Under the pieces are notes generated by a model. The model saw only the letters and a list, made by a program, of their open reading frames with translations. It was not told the DNA's origin and searched no databases. A program made the translations under genes and the position numbers. DNA of 64,000 nucleotides from Kribbella qitaiheensis (GTDB lineage: Bacteria > Actinomycetota > Actinomycetes > Propionibacteriales > Kribbellaceae): contig NZ_CP043661.1 of assembly GCF_014217565.1 (NCBI RefSeq), positions 3,534,001-3,598,000 on the forward strand, read 5' to 3'. Of the stretch, positions 62,741 to 64,000 are shown piece after piece. Numbering within the stretch: the stretch's first letter is position 1; each line of letters starts with the position of its first letter.

Positions 62741-63740
62741 GGAGTGCTCCGAGTCCGGCGGTCAGCAGCCGCGAGGCCGAGGTGACCGCACCAGGCCGAA
62801 GCGAACGGCGGAAGTCGTCGAAGGCGGCAGCGGTCGTGTACTCCGGCTCGAAGCCGAAGTCGGTTCGCATCCGGGTGGTGTCGACCGCACGGCCATAAGT
62901 AAGGAAGGTGATCTGGTCCGGCGAGAAGTCGGCCAGCCGGGCCCGGCGTACGACGGCGGCGGTACCGCCCGCGGTGAACGAGGGCAACGGGAACGCGGGC
63001 CGGCCGAGTCGCCGGATCGCCTGCGACAGCGAGAGCACGCCGTCGCCGGCCAGGTTGAAGGTGCCGGGCAGGTCGTTGACCGTGGCGTGGTGGATCGCTT
63101 CGACGCCGTCGTTCTCGTGCAGGAACTGCAGGCGGGCGTCGTACCCGAAGACGGTAGGGACGACCGCCATCGCGAAGTACCGGGTGATCGGTGAGTCGGT
63201 CTGCGGGCCGATCCAGTTGGCCATCCGCAGTGTGGTGACCGCCACATCGGGACGGCGCCGGGCGAACCCGCGCACATATCCCTCGACCTCGACGGCGTCC
63301 TTGCTCAACCCGGTCTGGTGAATCGCCCGGGGAGCCATCTCCTCGGTGAACATCGCGGGGTCGCGTGGACCCGCGCCGTACACGGTGGTCGAGGACTTCA
63401 CCACCAGCTTGCGGACGCCGGGCGCCTTCTGGCACGCGGCGAGCAGTTGCATGGTGCCGATGACGTTGATCTCTTTCATCGACGACCGGCCACCGGCGCT
63501 GCCAGGGGTCGCCACGACGCCCGTGTGGACGACAGTGTCGACGTCCTCACCGGCTATGACTTTGGCTATCACGGGGTTGCGGATGTCCGCGCGGACGAAC
63601 CGGACCCGACCGAGCTCGGCACGTGGCGGAACCACGTCGATGCCGATCACGGTCCCGATCGCTGGATCCGCGGCCAGGCGGCGGGCACAACGAGCACCGG
63701 CGTCCCGGGAGACGCCGGTAACCATCACTACCTGTGCCAC
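62733..63740 (-). CDS. NAD-dependent epimerase/dehydratase
   Basis: 335 residues, extended SDR fold. The N-terminal motif VVMVTGVSRDAGARCARRLAA departs from the usual G-x-x-G-x-x-G (GVSRDAG), and the catalytic Tyr-x-x-x-Lys is not clear: the VVKSSTTVYGAGPRDP region has S and Y, but the expected SKDAVE Lys lacks the Tyr four before (TGLSKDAVE). So it may be an atypical, possibly non-catalytic SDR. GTG start 63740. Probably one operon with the acyltransferase gene. Confidence 0.85.
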   Translation of the reverse strand: MAQVVMVTGVSRDAGARCARRLAADPAIGTVIGIDVVPPRAELGRVRFVRADIRNPVIAKVIAGEDVDTVVHTGVVATPGSAGGRSSMKEINVIGTMQLLAACQKAPGVRKLVVKSSTTVYGAGPRDPAMFTEEMAPRAIHQTGLSKDAVEVEGYVRGFARRRPDVAVTTLRMANWIGPQTDSPITRYFAMAVVPTVFGYDARLQFLHENDGVEAIHHATVNDLPGTFNLAGDGVLSLSQAIRRLGRPAFPLPSFTAGGTAAVVRRARLADFSPDQITFLTYGRAVDTTRMRTDFGFEPEYTTAAAFDDFRRSLRPGAVTSASRLLTAGLGALRG

Positions 63741-63772
63741 GAGAACCCCCAGCCAGACAGCAACTCCTGAGC

Positions 63773-63795
63773 GCCGCTCTGGTAACCAGAGCGGC
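63773..63795 (-). terminator. Hairpin after the bS22 gene
   Basis: GCCGCTCTGG / CCAGAGCGGC, a 10-bp perfect stem with loop TAA, 8 bp after the bS22 stop. It separates the highly expressed bS22 from the epimerase operon or reduces read-through. Confidence 0.75.
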
Positions 63796-63803
63796 GGGAC
63801 CTG

Positions 63804-63905
63804 CTACTTGCCGAGCTTGCGGCGCTGCACCCGCGTCTTCTTCAACAGCTTGCGGTGCTTCTTCTTCGCCATCCGCTTACGGCGCTTCTTGATAACAGAA
63901 CCCAC
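63804..63905 (-). CDS. Small ribosomal protein bS22 (AURKAIP1/COX24-like)
   Basis: 33 residues, extremely basic: begins [20 protein letters not shown] and ends RVQRRKLGK. This short protein is found in the actinobacterial 30S subunit, and its gene usually lies next to the bldN / epimerase region. GTG start 63905 with GGAAGG 7 bases upstream. Easily missed because of its size. Confidence 0.9.
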   Translation of the reverse strand: MGSVIKKRRKRMAKKKHRKLLKKTRVQRRKLGK

Positions 63906-64000
63906 AGTTGGACCTTCCAAACTTAAAGAGAGCGTCAGCGAAGCCTACCCGCAAGTCGCCACTCCGACCTAAGTGAGGCGGCATCGAGGCCTCCGTGAGG

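Overview
High-GC Gram-positive DNA from a soil-type actinomycete. The coding style (GTG/TTG starts, ATGA start/stop overlaps, purine-rich ribosome sites), the F420/mycothiol-type enzymes, a BldN/RsbN sigma pair, the short ribosomal protein bS22 and the heme/cytochrome c gene order all point to Actinomycetia. The word use and the secreted polysaccharide enzymes make me think of Kribbella or a relative in Propionibacteriales, but that is an inference. There is no prophage, CRISPR array, rRNA or tRNA that I can see.

Layout. 1-6.3 kb: end of an unknown gene, then a minus-strand operon hemL - phosphatase - tlpA-like - ccdA - resB - ccsB (System II cytochrome c maturation plus the GSA aminomutase of heme synthesis). 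6.6-19 kb: mixed accessory genes. These are a secreted lytic transglycosylase, a frameshifted F420-type oxidoreductase, a decayed GlxA regulator, a secreted propeller-like protein, an APH-fold protein with an altered catalytic loop, a 2H-phosphoesterase-like protein, a HEAT/MerR-HEAT pair, a secreted S8 peptidase and a frameshifted AbiEii-type toxin. Two pairs of a 58-bp palindromic repeat lie here. 19-34 kb: a large GH3 glucosidase with a LacI-type operator, an MMPL exporter, GlxA plus isochorismatase, an exported aldose epimerase, a P450, a second-type methionine aminopeptidase divergent from a small XRE regulator, a hydroquinone-reductase GST, a PEP-mutase family enzyme and a membrane protein of unknown role. 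34-46 kb: two sugar ABC import cassettes in opposite directions, each with a binding lipoprotein and two permeases but no ATPase (probably served by a shared MsiK-type ATPase elsewhere). They are separated by a decayed exported enzyme and a frameshifted LacI gene, and there are LacI-like operators of two types. 46-51.8 kb: a reductase, an unknown coiled-coil/acidic gene pair, an MFS exporter, a DinB/pentapeptide protein, and a frameshifted esterase divergent from a TetR gene across a clear palindrome.

51.9-64 kb: the conserved core block rex - hemA - hemC - cobA/hemD - hemB, a glutaredoxin/acyl-CoA ligase pair, then bldN, rsbN, a PlsC-type acyltransferase, an NAD-dependent epimerase and bS22. 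Together with hemL in the first operon these genes give most of the C5 route from glutamyl-tRNA to uroporphyrinogen III, under a Rex (NADH/NAD+) regulator.

The main unusual signals are: the 58-bp palindromic repeat family; a highly iterated octamer GTACTGCG; four apparent +1 frameshifts all at GGGCCG (probably a systematic sequence artefact, which would restore four genes including rsbN); a 102-bp inverted-repeat element; an S8 peptidase with Glu in place of the catalytic His; and a BldN-type promoter in front of rsbN.
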